Source: Sorghum bicolor | Taxonomy: Eukaryota > Streptophyta > Magnoliopsida > Poales > Poaceae | Direction: 5' to 3' | Assembly: GCF_000003195.3 (NCBI RefSeq) | Contig: NC_012877.2 | Span: 10,022,855 to 10,086,854 of the forward strand | Length of the DNA: 64,000 bases | Part shown: positions 24,780 through 37,245 of the stretch, piece by piece | Layout: the number at the start of each line of letters is the position of its first letter | Numbering within the stretch: the stretch's first letter is position 1 | Notes under the pieces: generated by a model | The model's input: the letters and a program-made list of their open reading frames with translations, nothing else | Told to the model about the DNA's origin: nothing | Databases searched by the model: none | Program-made: the position numbers and the translations under genes

Positions 24780-25816
24780 TGTCGGTGTTTTCCCTACGGG
24801 GGGTCACACGAACGAGTGAATTTATATGCGTGCTCCCTTTCCCAGATGGTGATGCAAGAAGACACAGAGATTTATCCTGGTTCAGGCAAGAGAAGGCCCT
24901 ACGTCCAGCGGGGGAGGGAAGCTTGTATTGTCTTGCACCTAAGTGCTTGTACAGGGGCAAATACAAGCGTGGTATGAAGTATGGGAGTTCTACTGCGTAT
25001 GTATGGGAGTGGTGTTGCGTGATCTCTATCTATTCCCGGGTCCTTCCTTTTATAGCACCAAGGAGAGACCCAGGGTACATGTATAGGTGTCAGAGTAGGG
25101 GTCGATAGGAGCATGGCGTGCTGACCTACTCGAGGAGTCCGTACCGGCATGGCCTCGAGCCGTCCCATCTTGGTAGCCTGATGATGATTACGCGTGCCCC
25201 TGTATCCTGCTCTGCGCGCTGTCTGGGGCTGGTTCACCGGTCGCACGCCTGTACGATATGGCGGCAGATCCGGCGGAGTGGTTGCGGCGTTGTCAGTCGA
25301 CGCCCAACCCGTCCCCGAGAAAGAACCGTGTCTGGTCGAGGGTCAGATGCTGTGCAATGCCCTGATATCCGGAGCGCTGACCTTGGTTGTCTCGAGGGGG
25401 TCCCGATTAGACGTTCCATCCCTGTTTCCCGTGCCCTGACACGCCCTGGGTCGTTTGGTGGGGAAGGCTGCAAAAAGAACGACGGGACGGGTGCCTGTTC
25501 CCTATCACGCTTCTCGTGACCAGTGTGTTAGGTGGGGAAGCGTCAGGCGCATTAAATGCCCTGGCTCTCGTGCGCGCGTCAGGCGGCGTCCTTGCGCTCG
25601 ACGCCCCCTGGTTCGCGCGAGCCCGTTTCCGTATTCGACGGTAGCTAGCGCTCGACCCCTGATCGATTCGCTCGACGCCATCTCCGTCTTCGAGGCCGCG
25701 GTTGTCGACGACCACGCATGTGTATGACCAGAGCGTCGAGTTGAAGGCCTCGACCTATGTACGGGTAATCTCGTCATGTGCATCGGTGAGGGTACCCCTT
25801 ACTGATACCCTCGACA
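24780..25816 (-). repeat. 3' LTR of the Tat element (left copy)
   Basis: Begins TGTCGGTGTTTTCC and ends ATACCCTCGACA; closely similar to 47061-48103 with few substitutions and small indels. The adjacent internal bases (minus strand gactcgggggctac, 25817-25830) are the purine-rich primer tract. Open frames on both strands lack known domains. Confidence 0.92.
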
Positions 25817-25830
25817 GTAGCCCCCGAGTC

Positions 25831-26599
25831 TCCATTTGAGCGCTGGCGCTCGAGTGGAGACTTTGTTTTGCGATCGAATTTCCGTGAGGGCGCGCGAGCG
25901 ACCCCGCGGGGGTAGCCCCCGAGCCCTTGGAGGAGTTTTTGACTCCTTCGAGGGTTATATTACCTAATTCTCAGAAACGCTATCGACACCAGTGGTGGAA
26001 GGTTCTGATTGGCTCGTTTCGCGCGGGGGTTTCGACGTACTCTCGATAGAGCGAGCGTCCTCCACCCCAAATTGAGTTCCTAGTGGGTAGTCCAAGTGAG
26101 AACCTGTGCCCCTTTCGAGGGGGTCAGCTGTAGCCCGGAGGCGTTCTCATAAAGTAGGGTCGACGTGGTCGGGGATACTGGTCTCATTCGATAGAGTCCA
26201 GCGGCTCGACGCCTCCCGTCGGGGGGATTCCTCTCGACTGTCTCGACCCTGCCTTGGACATCGCCAGCGAGTCTTCGAGGCGGACCTCAATTTTCGACCG
26301 CTCGCTGGGGATCCCTGACTCTGGTGCTCGAGATCGGCTATCGAACCCTTTCGGTGGGCCAGCCATCGATCTCTCGAGACTCTCGTGGGCACATCTCTTG
26401 GCTTACAAGGTAAGGAAGGAGTCACGGCGGTTCGCCTTTTCGCCCGTTGGGCGCACCTTTTTAGGTGGAGACGTTACGACACTGCGTCGGCGTGGAATTC
26501 GGGGCGCCCAACCTGTGGAGGGGGAAAGGACTGTTAGATGGCGCATTTATGGGGGGAGTTACCTCATTTCTCGGATCTATCCGTTGGCGGACCGCCGCC
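25831..26599. other. Region upstream of the antisense accessory gene
   Basis: No gene is seen. A second copy of the tagcccccgag tract occurs at about 25913. The stretch is rich in TCGA and probably holds the promoter of the plus-strand accessory gene. Confidence 0.45.
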
Positions 26600-26607
26600 T
26601 ATAAATA
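26600..26607 (+). promoter_or_regulatory. TATA box of the antisense accessory gene
   Basis: TATAAATA follows a GC-rich stretch and lies about 140 bases before the ATG at 26746, followed by a pyrimidine-rich stretch usual for plant transcription starts. It would drive the accessory gene independently of the LTR, on the opposite strand from gag-pol. Confidence 0.55.
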
Positions 26608-26745
26608 CGCCGTGGCGCCGCCGCCGTTCTTTCTTCCACCTTCCGCCTTCTTGCCTTCATCCTTTTGTTTCCTTAGCCCTCTTGCTGTCTCACGCACGTG
26701 CGCATCCCCTCGAGCGGTAGCGAATCCACCGTCCATCCGGCCAAG

Positions 26746-27933
26746 ATGCCTGTGAGGCTCGTCGCCGCTGACGACTGGCGCCCGTCGTCGATGACGGAGC
26801 GCCGGTTGCTAGAGCTAGAGAGAGAGGGACTCTTGCGCCGTCGCACCTCGCTGTCGTCGCCGGAGTGGATTGCGCCGCCGGCGGGCCACAGGGAGCCCCA
26901 GCCGCCAGAGGGCTACGTGGTGTCGTTCGCCAAATTCCACCGCCACGGCCTGGGTGCTCCCCCGAGCCGCTTCATGCGCGCACTTTGCCTTCACTATGGG
27001 GTGGAGCTCCAGCATTTCTCCCCGAACGCCATCACCGTCGCGGCGGTCTTCGCTGCGGTGTGTGAGGGCTACCTCGGATTGATGCCCCACTGGGAGCTGT
27101 GGCTCCACCTCTACAGGGGCGAGCTCTTCAACGCCCCCACCGGAACCACTGGCATGAGGAAGCATGTGCGGGCCGGGTGCCTCAACCTGGTGCTGAAGAC
27201 GAAGAAGATGGAGAGGCCGTGTGAGTACATCCCGGTGGGGTTATCATCGAACCACGCCGGATGGGACTCCCAGTGGTTCTACCTGAGGAACGACGACGGT
27301 CTCTTCCCTGCTTACACCGGTCGTCTAATTACGGAGCGCCCGGACAACTGGACGTACGGCGTCGTCCAAGAGCACCAGTCGTGGCTTGACCCCCTCCTCG
27401 ACGCCCTGAAGAAGCTGCGCCTGGAGGGCCTGTCCGCCGCTCTCGTCCTCTCGGCCGTCCATCGTCGGAGGGTCCTCCGACTGATGTCTCGGCCGCTGAG
27501 GATGGACGAGATGGGGCCGGGCGTTTCATCCCGGGATCTCGAGGCATGCCGGATGTCCAACGAGGCTCTGGCGGATGACGAAACCGCTGCCCGGGTTAGG
27601 GCGGCCATCGCCGGCGACTTCAAGTCGGAGCATGTCAACGGCTTCCCTATGAGGCCCGACGAGGGCTCGATCGACCTGGTATGTTCTTCTTTTGCACATA
27701 GCTTCGATTCTGGATTTCCCTCGATCCTTTTTAAGCCTACCTTTGTTCTGGCAGGGACGCATTGATGTCCGGTCTTCGAGGCCCCCTGTGAAGGAGGACG
27801 AGGTCGACCGCGACAGACGGCGCCAGTCCGCCGAGAAGTCGAAGTCCGCCAAGGACGTCGCAAAGAAAGGGGAGAAAAAGAAGAACCTCGACCGCCAAGC
27901 ACTAGAGGCGTGTCGAGCTAAATCCAGGCAGAG
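26746..27933 (+). pseudogene. Accessory gene of the Tat element, 5' part (Transposase_28-type domain)
   Basis: The ATG at 26746 opens a frame (MPVRLVAADDW) containing the 'putative gypsy type transposon' domain (Pfam PF04195), from about residue 55: PEGYVVSFAKFHRHG, RFMRALCLHYGVELQHF, then LMPHWELWLHLYRGELF. Exon 1 ends at 27678. A 76-base intron with GT..AG borders (27679-27754) is followed by exon 2 from 27755, a lysine-rich charged stretch that is cut by the Athila insertion at 27939. The frame resumes in phase at 37246. The gene runs antisense to gag-pol. Its function is unknown; no catalytic motif is seen. Confidence 0.8.
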
Positions 27934-27938
27934 GGGGG

Positions 27939-29172
27939 TGTTGATATTTGGGAACGCAATAAGGAATTGATCCGCAAGCGCACGGATATCGGTGAGCACT
28001 TCACCCAGGAAATTATCTAGATTATCGTATTTATTTTTTTACCACTAGGAGAAAGAGTGCATCTGACTAACCGGTCTATTACTACTAACCTTTAGGCACA
28101 AGGAATGTCTTTCGATGTGAGTGATAAATACAGAAAACTGCAACCGTAGTCTCCTTCTAACCTTGGTAAGGATGATCTACTGTTCTAATGGGGAGGCTAA
28201 CGGAATCTAGACACCACAAAGGATGTTCAACCCGCACCTATAAACCCTATCCTTCCTGCTAACGAGATGTGATCTACAAAGGTAACTCGGAATTGTCACG
28301 TTCCTCACTACTACCACGGTCCAGCTAGTCAGGGAATATCTATGAGTACCCTAGCCTAAACACCACGTTTACGCCAGCAATGATTACTCTAAACTCTACG
28401 CGAAGAGATTAAAGTAAACTCAAAAACCATAAGAACAATAAAACAAGAACTTACTAGAATTTAGAAGTCGAAATACTGAAGAATCCTAGGAGCAAGCTTT
28501 GGGTTAGGAGAACTTGATCCCGCAGGTACAAGCTTGGAGTAGACACCGACAGGCCGGGCTTCCTCCAATCTACACCTCCACTCTATCTCTCTCAATCTAG
28601 TAGAAACTAGAAGATCTATTTCTACCTTACATTGGTTGCTAAGCCTAAAAAGAAATATTAATTAGAGAAGAGGTTTTCCTTCGAGGGCACCCCTCAGTCT
28701 CTATGATAATTTCTTCATGTCTTCTCCAGGGGCCAGGGGGGTCTCCTTATATAGTCCTTCCCTTCTATGCGTTTTTAGGTCGGTAGGCGAGGTGGTACTA
28801 TGTTTTCCTTGATCCAATAGGTCGGTGGAATATCCCGTGCGAAGAGAGTCCCGAACTGGATCCAGCAGGGGGCAGGCGCCCAGGTCACCAAGGCGGGTGC
28901 CCTGGGCCTGGCCCCTTTCGGCCTCTGCCTTCTTCCCGTGGCTTCTGGAGTCTTCTAGATGGTAGAAAATCGCGCGGTGCGTTGATATCTCTATGTAATC
29001 CCGACATGTGGGCCTTTCTTCCTTATTTCCTGATAACCCCCTGCAGAAACAGATAAACAACAAAACTCATGGAATTCTGTCAGATCAAACCCTAATTCTA
29101 GGTGTTTGTTGCATATTGGTCCTTTCTCTTGTTTATTTGATAATTAAAATTGATACTTAAGAACCGTCAACA
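27939..29172 (-). repeat. 3' LTR of the nested Athila element (left copy)
   Basis: Starts TGTTGATATTTGGG and ends CCGTCAACA. It matches 36033-37245 almost base for base; the main difference is about 20 bp near 28873-28900 that is missing from the right copy. The open frame 28701-29063 is present in both copies and has no known domain. Confidence 0.92.
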
Positions 29173-30497
29173 AATACCCCCATACTTAGGCTTTTACTCG
29201 TCCTCGAGAAAAGGATGGTTAAGAACAATATCTGGGGTAAAACATTTTAAAACATTCTTTATATTTGTAGGGTGTTAAAAATCCACTGTGTACCATAGTC
29301 AGGAAGTATATGGTTAAGAGTAAAGATCCTTTCTTCTCAATCCTGTCACTTGGAGTTTTTGTATATTTTTGAAAGAAAGTTAGCATACCTTTTTATCCTC
29401 ATAGGTTCTCTCAGATCACTCATTATCTTTTATATATATATCTCACTGAGGTTGTTTTAATTTGCAAAAATTCTCAAGCATACTTACTTTGCATTTATTG
29501 CCTGATCAAAACGGGATCCGAGGAGAGGAATGTCATACTCTTAGATCAAAGACTTTGGAAATTAAAATCTTTGTCAACTCTTGCTGGCATATTGCTTATT
29601 AGAGGGACCATGGGCTATCATTTTTTTCTCTTTTCTCTCTCTCTTTTTTTTAAGTGGATACCGAGGTACCCCTAATTCTACTGCCGGACACTTGTCCATT
29701 TTTTCTGCGAGGTTGTCGAGCACTTGCTCCTTTTTATTTCCTTGAAATTATCTTTATTTTTGCATAGCCCATGCCTCTAATGCAATAATACTTCGGAAGA
29801 GTGAATCTTTCTGAAATAATGTCTTGATCTTAGGAGCATGATAAATCTCTTAACAAGGGTCTAACTCATTTTGAACAAACTCAATACAGAGTAGATAGCT
29901 TTTGTAATCATAATTAATATTTTCAGTTTTATCAGGCATATAAAACACTGAGGATGGTAGCTAGAATTTTGAATATTTTGAAATAAATTCTCCAAGCAAC
30001 AGTGATATCAAGAATAAGAAACTCATACTCTACCATCACATATTCCACAATGACTTAAGTCACACAGGGTTTTAAAATAATTGCAAGTTTTCAGGAAATA
30101 TCACAGATTGAGATTAATCATGATTAGAAATATTTTAATCTTTTTAATTTATCATGTCGGAAACAGTAATCTGCATAATCCAAAATACGTGTATGTGTAA
30201 AGTAAGTGTACAGAGTGTGTACCTGTATCGTGGAGTGGTGTGATCGGAGTGTGTTTGGCATGTCGAGGGATCTCCCCCATACTTGTTTTCTGCTTTCTTG
30301 CACAAAAATAAAGTAGAGACACACAAGACATAATAATAATAATACTCTTTATTAATCTTGAGGCATTTATTACAAAAGACTAGTAGCAAACTGATAGCAA
30401 ACTAATGACAATAGTAAACTGATGATAATAGCAAACCTAAACCGAATTTAAAGATAAATGACTAAGATGTATTGCCTCAAGGTCTAATCTAAATAAC
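29173..30497 (-). other. Athila 3' internal region between the extra ORF and the LTR
   Basis: This is AT-rich non-coding DNA downstream (minus strand) of the 209-residue ORF. A weak purine tract, read on the minus strand as tatgggggtatt, adjoins the LTR at 29173-29184. Poly-T and poly-pyrimidine runs lie near 29620-29655. No gene is seen. Confidence 0.6.
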
Positions 30498-31127
30498 TCA
30501 GCGGCGCTCTAATTCCTTAATCTTCTTGTTGGCACTAGCAAGATCCTGCCTAAGACCTAGTATAATGGTGTTGTGGTTAGAGAGCTGCCTAGTGAGGGAA
30601 TTAATCGAGGACTGGAGGTCTATGATAATTTTGTCTAGTCTGCGAACGTCCTCATCAATATCCATTATAGTCTTGCGACGCTTGGGAGGTGTCTCAAAAG
30701 CATTGAGAGCGTGCTTCGGGGCTGCCTTTGGAGGGATGAAACGGACTTTGGCTGCTCTAATCCCTTCAAAGTAAGGCCTTTCCTCCTCCGTAGTGTAGCG
30801 AACACTGCTGATCTCGCCGCTCCGGTTGGTCTTGACTCCAACGACCCTCTCATTGGGTCTAGGTGGAAGGATCCTTGTGCCGATTGGCACCTTGATAGCG
30901 GTCTTCGTCTTGGATGATGATCCTTTGAGGAGTAGGGGTTGTGGCGGTGCGGTGAGAACTGGTTGAGCATGGTAGGATTGGGCGGAGCTGCGTTGGCGTA
31001 ATGGCATGGCTTCTAGCTGTCGCTCTGTGTTGGCCGGGACGAGAGCACGGGCATCGGGGTCTTCCACAGGCTCCATGTTGAGGTTGAAGGGGACGACTTC
31101 CCAATCATCGTGGTACTTCTCGGCCAT
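30498..31127 (-). CDS. Extra ORF of the Athila element, env-position, coiled-coil protein
   Basis: An intact 209-residue ORF starts at the ATG at 31127 (MAEKYHDDWEVVPFNLN), about 380 bases downstream of pol on the same strand. Athila elements often carry an env-like or unknown ORF in this place. This one has no obvious signal peptide or membrane segment. The middle is basic and proline-rich, and the last 60 residues (DIDEDVRRLDKIIIDLQSSI onward) form a likely coiled coil. I therefore call it an accessory protein rather than an envelope. Function is unknown. Confidence 0.6.
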   Translation of the reverse strand: MAEKYHDDWEVVPFNLNMEPVEDPDARALVPANTERQLEAMPLRQRSSAQSYHAQPVLTAPPQPLLLKGSSSKTKTAIKVPIGTRILPPRPNERVVGVKTNRSGEISSVRYTTEEERPYFEGIRAAKVRFIPPKAAPKHALNAFETPPKRRKTIMDIDEDVRRLDKIIIDLQSSINSLTRQLSNHNTIILGLRQDLASANKKIKELERR

Positions 31128-31505
31128 AGGAGCAGCAAGGAACTAATCAAGCTCTAATTGAAGGAGAGAAGGCTTGGTGGCTTGGTGTTTGAAAACTGAG
31201 GTCAGGGGTCTGTTTATATAGGGGTCAAAAAGTGCCTCTATGGGTTGTTCGGGTTTCTCCCGTCGACGTGCGTGCGAAACTTTCCGTCCGAGGGATTATT
31301 CGAATTACCATAAGTGTATTTTCCATAACAGAGAAAGTCGGGATCGAGGGGGAACAGGAGCTGGGCACCCGCCCACCTGAGCTGGGCGCCCGCCCTCTCT
31401 CTGGCCCCTCTGTGGGCCCACTTTTTCCGAGCGCATTTCTAGATGCGAAATTATTTAGAAAAATATATATATGACCCAAAAACATCAGACTAAAAGTGTC
31501 GGGCT

Positions 31506-34500
31506 CTAATTCTCCATGGGAAGGTAAAAATGGACTACGTCTATTTCTTCAAATTCCTCATTGGGCTCTAAACATAATTTAAGACGTTGACCATTTACCT
31601 TGAATAACGTACCTTCGCTATTTTGAAGTGTGATAGCTCCGTGGGATGATGGATTAATTACCTTGAATGGTCCTTCCCATTTGCTCCGGAGTTTTCCATG
31701 CGCGAAAAGCTTCACCCTGGAATTAAAAAGTAATACCTTATCTCCGGGCGTGAACTCCTTCTTCTTGATTCTCTTGTCATGCCACCTTTTGACTCTTTCT
31801 TTGTAGATCTTTGAATTGTGATATGCTTTCTCTCGCCATTCTTCCAATTCTGATAGTTGCATTCTTCTATAATCTCCAGCAACATCTAGGTCCATATTCC
31901 ATCTCTTTATGGCCCAATGTGCTTTGAACTCTATTTCAACGGGTAGATGGCAAGTCTTCCCGTACACCAATTGGTATGGAGACATTCCAATTGGGGTCTT
32001 GTATGCTGTCCGGTATGCCCAGAGTGCATCGGGTAACTTGTCTTTCCATGCCATTCCCATTTCATTTACTGTCTTCTGAAGAATATTCTTGATTTGTTTG
32101 TTGGAAGTCTCTGCTTGGCCACTTGTCTGAGGATGATAGGGGGTAGCGCCGTTGTGACGGATTCCATGTCTTGATAGATATTGCTTGAAGCGTTTGTCGA
32201 TGAAGTGTGCTCCTCCATCACTTATCACTACTCTGGGAACTCCAAATCTTGGAAATATAATTTCTTCAAACATCCTCTTTGAACTGACGTTGTCGGCATG
32301 CTTGCAAGGTAATGCCTCTACCCACTTGGAGACATAGTCAACTACCACCAAGATGTACTCACACTTCTTTGATGGAGGAAATGGACCCATGTAGTCTATT
32401 CCCCAGACATCAAAGAGCTCAATCTGAAGGTTGTTAGTGAGTGGCATTGCATCCCTTGTATTTATGTTTCCGTGCCTTTGACATGGTCCACATCTTCTGA
32501 TATATTGCTTCGTGTCTTCATACATTGTAGGCCAATAGAATCCACACTGCCAGATCTTTGAATGTGTACGGAATGCTCCATAGTGACCTCCATATAGTGA
32601 TGAATGACATCTGTCGATGATCTTCCATCCTTCCTCAGTGGTCACACATCTCCTGAGTAAGCCATCAGAGCATACTCGGAAGAGGTATGGCTCATCCCAT
32701 ATATGTGAACGACTTTCTTGAATAAGCTTCTTCTTGTTTGCTCCTGGTGGTACATACCCTGAAACCATAAAATTAACAATATCTGCATACCAGGGGTCAG
32801 ACCTGTTAATCCCGTAGAGCATGTCGTCCCGAAGTGAATCATTGATGGGGGTTTCCTGTGGACTCTTAAAATACATTCTAGACAAGTGATCAGCAACAGA
32901 ATTTTCTACTCCCTTTTTATCTTATATTTCTAAGTCAAATTCTTGGAGTAATAAGATCCATCTAATCAGGCGGGGTTTAGTATCTTTTTTATTGAGCAAA
33001 TATTTTAGTGCAGCATGATCAGTGTAAACAATTATTTTAGCTCCAACTAAATAAGATCTAAATTTATCAATGGCAAAGACAACAGCCAGAAGCTCTTTTT
33101 CAGTGGTTGCATAATTAAGTTGAGCTCCTGTCAAAGTTTTACTGTCATAAGCAATTGCATGATGCTTCTTATCTTTAGTTTGTCCCAATACTGCCCCCAC
33201 AGCATAATCACTAGCATCACACATAATTTCAAAAGGCAACGACCAATGAGGGGGTTGAATGATTGGTGCAGAGATGAGTGCTTTCTTTAATAAATTGAAA
33301 GATGTTAGACATGCATCATCAAATTCAAAAGGAGCATCCTTGGCTAGCAAAAGAGTAAGTGGTCTAGCAATAAATGAAAAATCTTTTATGAATCTACGAT
33401 AAAAACCAGCATGGCCAAGAAAGCTTCGAATTCCTTTTATATTCACAGGTGGAGGTAGTTGTTCAATTACTTCAATTTTAGCTTTGTCTACCTCAATACC
33501 TCTTTCAGACACTAGGTGTCCCAGCACTATTCCTTCCCTAACCATAAAATGACATTTTTCCCAATTAAGGATTAAGTGCTTTTCTTCACATCTTTGCAAA
33601 ACCTTGTCTAAGTTTTCAAGACAACTATCAAAAGTTTTTCCATAAACAGAGAAATCATCCATGAAAACTTCCATAATCTCTTCAATCATATCAGAAAATA
33701 TAGACATCATGCATCTTTGAAAAGAAGCTGGTGCATTACATAACCCAAAAGACATTCTACGATAAGCATAAGTTCCATATGGGCATGTAAAAGTGGTTTT
33801 TCTTTGATCATCTGGATGGATCGGGATTTGGTGATATCCTGAATATCCATCTAAGAAATAGAAGAACGAATGCTTCGCTAACTGCTCTAACATCTCATCT
33901 ATGAAAGGTAAAGGAAAGTGATCCTTTCTCGTGGCTTTGTTTAGTTTTCTATAGTCTATGCACATCCGCCATCCTGTGACGGTGCGTTCCGGAATTAGCT
34001 CGTTCTTTTCATTCATAATAACAGTCATGCCTCCCTTTTTAGGCACAACTTGCACTGGGCTTACCCACTCACTGTGCGGCACAGGATATATAATCCCTAC
34101 ATGCAGCAACTTTATAACTTCCTTTTTAACTACCTCTCTCATAGTGTTGTTAAGTCTACGTTGGGGTTCTCGAGAGGGTGTAACAGAAGGATCTGTTGGA
34201 ATACGATGGGTACAAATCATAGGACTGATTCCTGTAAGATCTTGAAGTGAGTAGCCAAAAACTGAGTGATGTTTTTCAAGAATGGTCATTAATCGCAGAG
34301 TTTGATCCTGAGTGAGTTTATCGCTAATGATTACAGGGAACTCTGGATTGTTATTTAGGAAAGCATAGGTAAGACCGGGTGGTAAAGTTTTAAGCTCTAT
34401 GGGAGGTCTAGGTGTTTCTGCAAACTCATCTAAGGGTTCAGGCTCAGAAGGTTCGTCTTCTTCTTTAGTGAAGAAAGGAGTTTCGTCTTCTAAGTCTGGT

Positions 34501-35900
34501 TCATCTAAAAGCTCTAGAGATGCAGCCTTTACCTCCTCCATAGGATCAGGCAAAAGATATGATTCGGCCTTATTGTTTAAGGAGTGTGAAATTGTTATTG
34601 GGAATTTAAAGGTTTTTCCAAAAGAAATGTGTAGCTTTCCAGTATGACCTTCATAAAGGAGTCTTCTAAAAGGTTGTCCTATCAACAGGTCGAAGTCCCA
34701 TGTATCAAAGATATAGAAGTTTAAATGAACCATGGAGCCTTCTACCGTAAGAGGTAGGACATTAATAATTCCAAGACTGGGGACTAACCGTCCCGAAGAT
34801 TCCTTTATGACCTTTGTTGTGGGGGTTAAGACAAGATTTTTGAATAATTTAAGTGCAAAAGATTCAGACATGATGTTGATCCCCACAACAGGATTATAAA
34901 GAGCATTAAATCGATCAGAATTATAAGCACAGCGTATAGTTATAGAGGGTGTGTCCAAACGGATCACATCAGAGGAAAGCTCTGATTCCTCCAACCATTC
35001 GCTACTCATGACTGAGATAAGCTCTCTCAATTGATATTCACTTGGCAAATAAATGCTAAACTTACCGTTTTGGGGTTTGTTAATAGAATGGTAGTTTGAA
35101 ATATTTCCAAAATCGGCAAAAAGATCGGATTCTATATCCAGCATGAAGTCCAGTGGTGGAATCTCTTCCTCTTGTGGCTCAGAACTTGGGATAGCTAAAG
35201 TAGATGAAGAATTTGGCAGAGTGTCTACTTTGGCTTCGTAAGTTTCATCATGAAGGGTATTATCCATCTCAGCTTCTAGGATTCTATCTAGGATCACTCT
35301 AGCTTCATTAGCAGGGATGCGAAAGAAAGAACCTCTAGACATTGTGTGTAGCATTTGTTTATAATTTTTCTGAAGACCTCGAAAAAAGTGGAATAAAAGA
35401 ACAGGGTCTTCAAGATTAAGGTTTGGACCAGATTCTAAAAGATCAGAAAAACGTTTCCAGGATTTTCCCAAAGTTTCATTATCTTTTTGTTTAAAAGATA
35501 GGACTTCGAGTCTAAGGTCGGCTATACGGTCAAGGGAATAGAAATCTAGACAAAAGTTGGCTCGTAAAACTCCCCATTCACCTTGTTGTTGACTTACCTT
35601 CTGACTGTACCATTGTCTAGCTTCTCCCCTTAAGGAAAAAGGAAAAAGCTTCCAACGTAAAGTCTTATCAGAAATGCCTTCAATGCGAAGACAATCACAT
35701 GTTTGCTCAAAATCTCTAATATGAAGGTAAGGGTTTTCGTCTTCCTTTCCCGAAAAAGATAGGTTTTGAATCATGGCAATCAACCTAGAACTTAACTTAT
35801 ACTGGGATGTTTGGATAGGCTGTGATGATTCCCATGGTAAAAGGTCAGTTGCTAAAGGGATTGCAGACTCATGGATCGATTTAGAATTTTGGTTTTCCAT
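31506..35900 (-). pseudogene. Athila gag-pol polyprotein
   Basis: The frame starts at the ATG at 35900 ([12 protein letters not shown]) and ends at 31506, about 1464 codons. In order: gag ([28 protein letters not shown]), protease-like segment ([14 protein letters not shown], lacking the usual D-S/T-G), reverse transcriptase ([20 protein letters not shown]), RNase H ([15 protein letters not shown]), and integrase ([11 protein letters not shown] with CGPCQRHG, then [15 protein letters not shown] and QAETSNKQI). One TAA at 32922-32924 separates RNase H from integrase; otherwise the frame is open throughout. The motifs place it in the Athila lineage. Confidence 0.92.
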
Positions 35901-36006
35901 AAGGTAAGAATAAAGAAAATAAATAAAGAATATAAAAGATAAGAAAAGATAAAAGTATAGATACAAGCTAGTAGCAAGACTCAGGTTATCTCAGCAACCG
36001 TCTTTC

Positions 36007-36024
36007 TCCCCGGCAACGGCACCA
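36007..36024 (-). other. tRNA-Asp primer-binding site of the Athila element
   Basis: The plus-strand bases tccccggcaacggcacca are the 3' end of tRNA-Asp with one change (a for g in ggcgcca), 8 bases inside the 5' LTR. Confidence 0.9.
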
Positions 36025-36032
36025 GAAATGCT

Positions 36033-37245
36033 TGTTGATATTTGGGAACGCAATAAGGAATTGATCCGCAAGCGCACGGATATCGGTGAGCACTTCACCC
36101 GGGAGGTTATCCAGAGTATCGTATTTATTTTTTTACCACTAGGAGAAAGAGTGCATCTGACTAACCGGTCTATTACTACTAACCTTTAGGCACAAGGAAT
36201 GTATTTCAATGTGAGTGATAAATAGAGAAGACTGCAACCGTAGTCTCCTTCTAACCTTGGTAAGGATGATCTACTGTTCTAATGGGGAGGCTAACGGAAT
36301 CTAGACACCACAAAGGATGTTCAACCCGCACCTATAAACCCTATCCTTCCTGCTAACGAGATGTGATCTACAAAGGTAACTCGGAATTGTCACGTTCCTC
36401 ACTACTACCACGGTCCAGCTAGTCAGGGAATATCTATGAGTACCCTAGCCTAAACACCACGTTTACGCCAGCAATGATTACTCTAAACTCTACGCGAAGA
36501 GATTAAAGTAAACTCAAAAACCATAAGAACAATAAAACAAGAACTTACTAGAATTTAGAAGTCGAAATACTGAAGAATCCTAGGAGCAAGCTTCGGGTTA
36601 GGAGAACTTGATCCCGCAGGTACAAGCTTGGAGTAGACACCGACAGGCCGGGCTTCCTCCAATCTACACCTCCACTCTATCTCTCTCAATCTAGTAGAAA
36701 CTAGAAGATCTATTTCTACCTTACATTGGTTGCTAAGCCTAAAAAGAAATATTAATTAGAGAAGAGGTTTTCCTTCGAGGGCACCCCTCAGTCTCTATGA
36801 TAATTTCTTCATGTCTTCTCCAGGGGCTAGGGGGGTCTCCTTATATAGTCCTTCCCTTCTATGCGTTTTTGGGTCGGTAGGCGAGGTGGTACTATGTTTT
36901 CCTTGATCCAATAGGTCGGTGGAATATCCCGTGCGAAGAGAGTCCCGAACTGGATCCAGCAGGGGCCGGGCGCCCTGGGCCCGGCCCCTTTTGGCCTCTG
37001 CCTTCTTCCCGTGGCTTCTGGAGTCTTCTAGATGGTAGAAAATCACGCGGTGCGTTGATATCTCTATGTAATCCCGACATGTGGGCCTTTCTTCCTTATT
37101 TCCTGATAACCCCCTGCAGAAACAGATAAACAACAAAACTCGTGGAATTCTGTCAGATCAAACCCTAATTCTAGGTGTTGGTTGCATATTGGTCCTTTCT
37201 CTTGTTTATTTGATAATTAAAATTGATACTTAAGAACCATCAATA
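36033..37245 (-). repeat. 5' LTR of the nested Athila element (right copy)
   Basis: Counterpart of 27939-29172. Its outer end reads CATCAATA instead of CGTCAACA, so the terminal CA has mutated to TA after insertion. Confidence 0.92.

Larger units (their letters stand above)
27939..37245 (-). mobile_element. Athila-type Ty3/Gypsy element nested in the Tat accessory gene
   Basis: A 9.3-kb minus-strand element with LTRs at 27939-29172 and 36033-37245. It has a tRNA-Asp primer site, one gag-pol frame (31506-35900) with a single nonsense codon, and an extra 209-residue ORF between pol and the 3' LTR. The flanks are GGGGG (27934-27938) and GGCGG (37246-37250). Only the GGCGG version restores the accessory-gene frame, so the left copy probably mutated. 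The LTRs are nearly identical apart from one deletion of about 20 bp, making this the youngest insertion in the nest. Confidence 0.92.

Noticed and set aside
28701..29063. 120-residue minus-strand ORF (also at 36795-37136)
   Set aside because: Lies wholly within the Athila LTR; the two copies differ in length through a deletion, with no sign of coding constraint.
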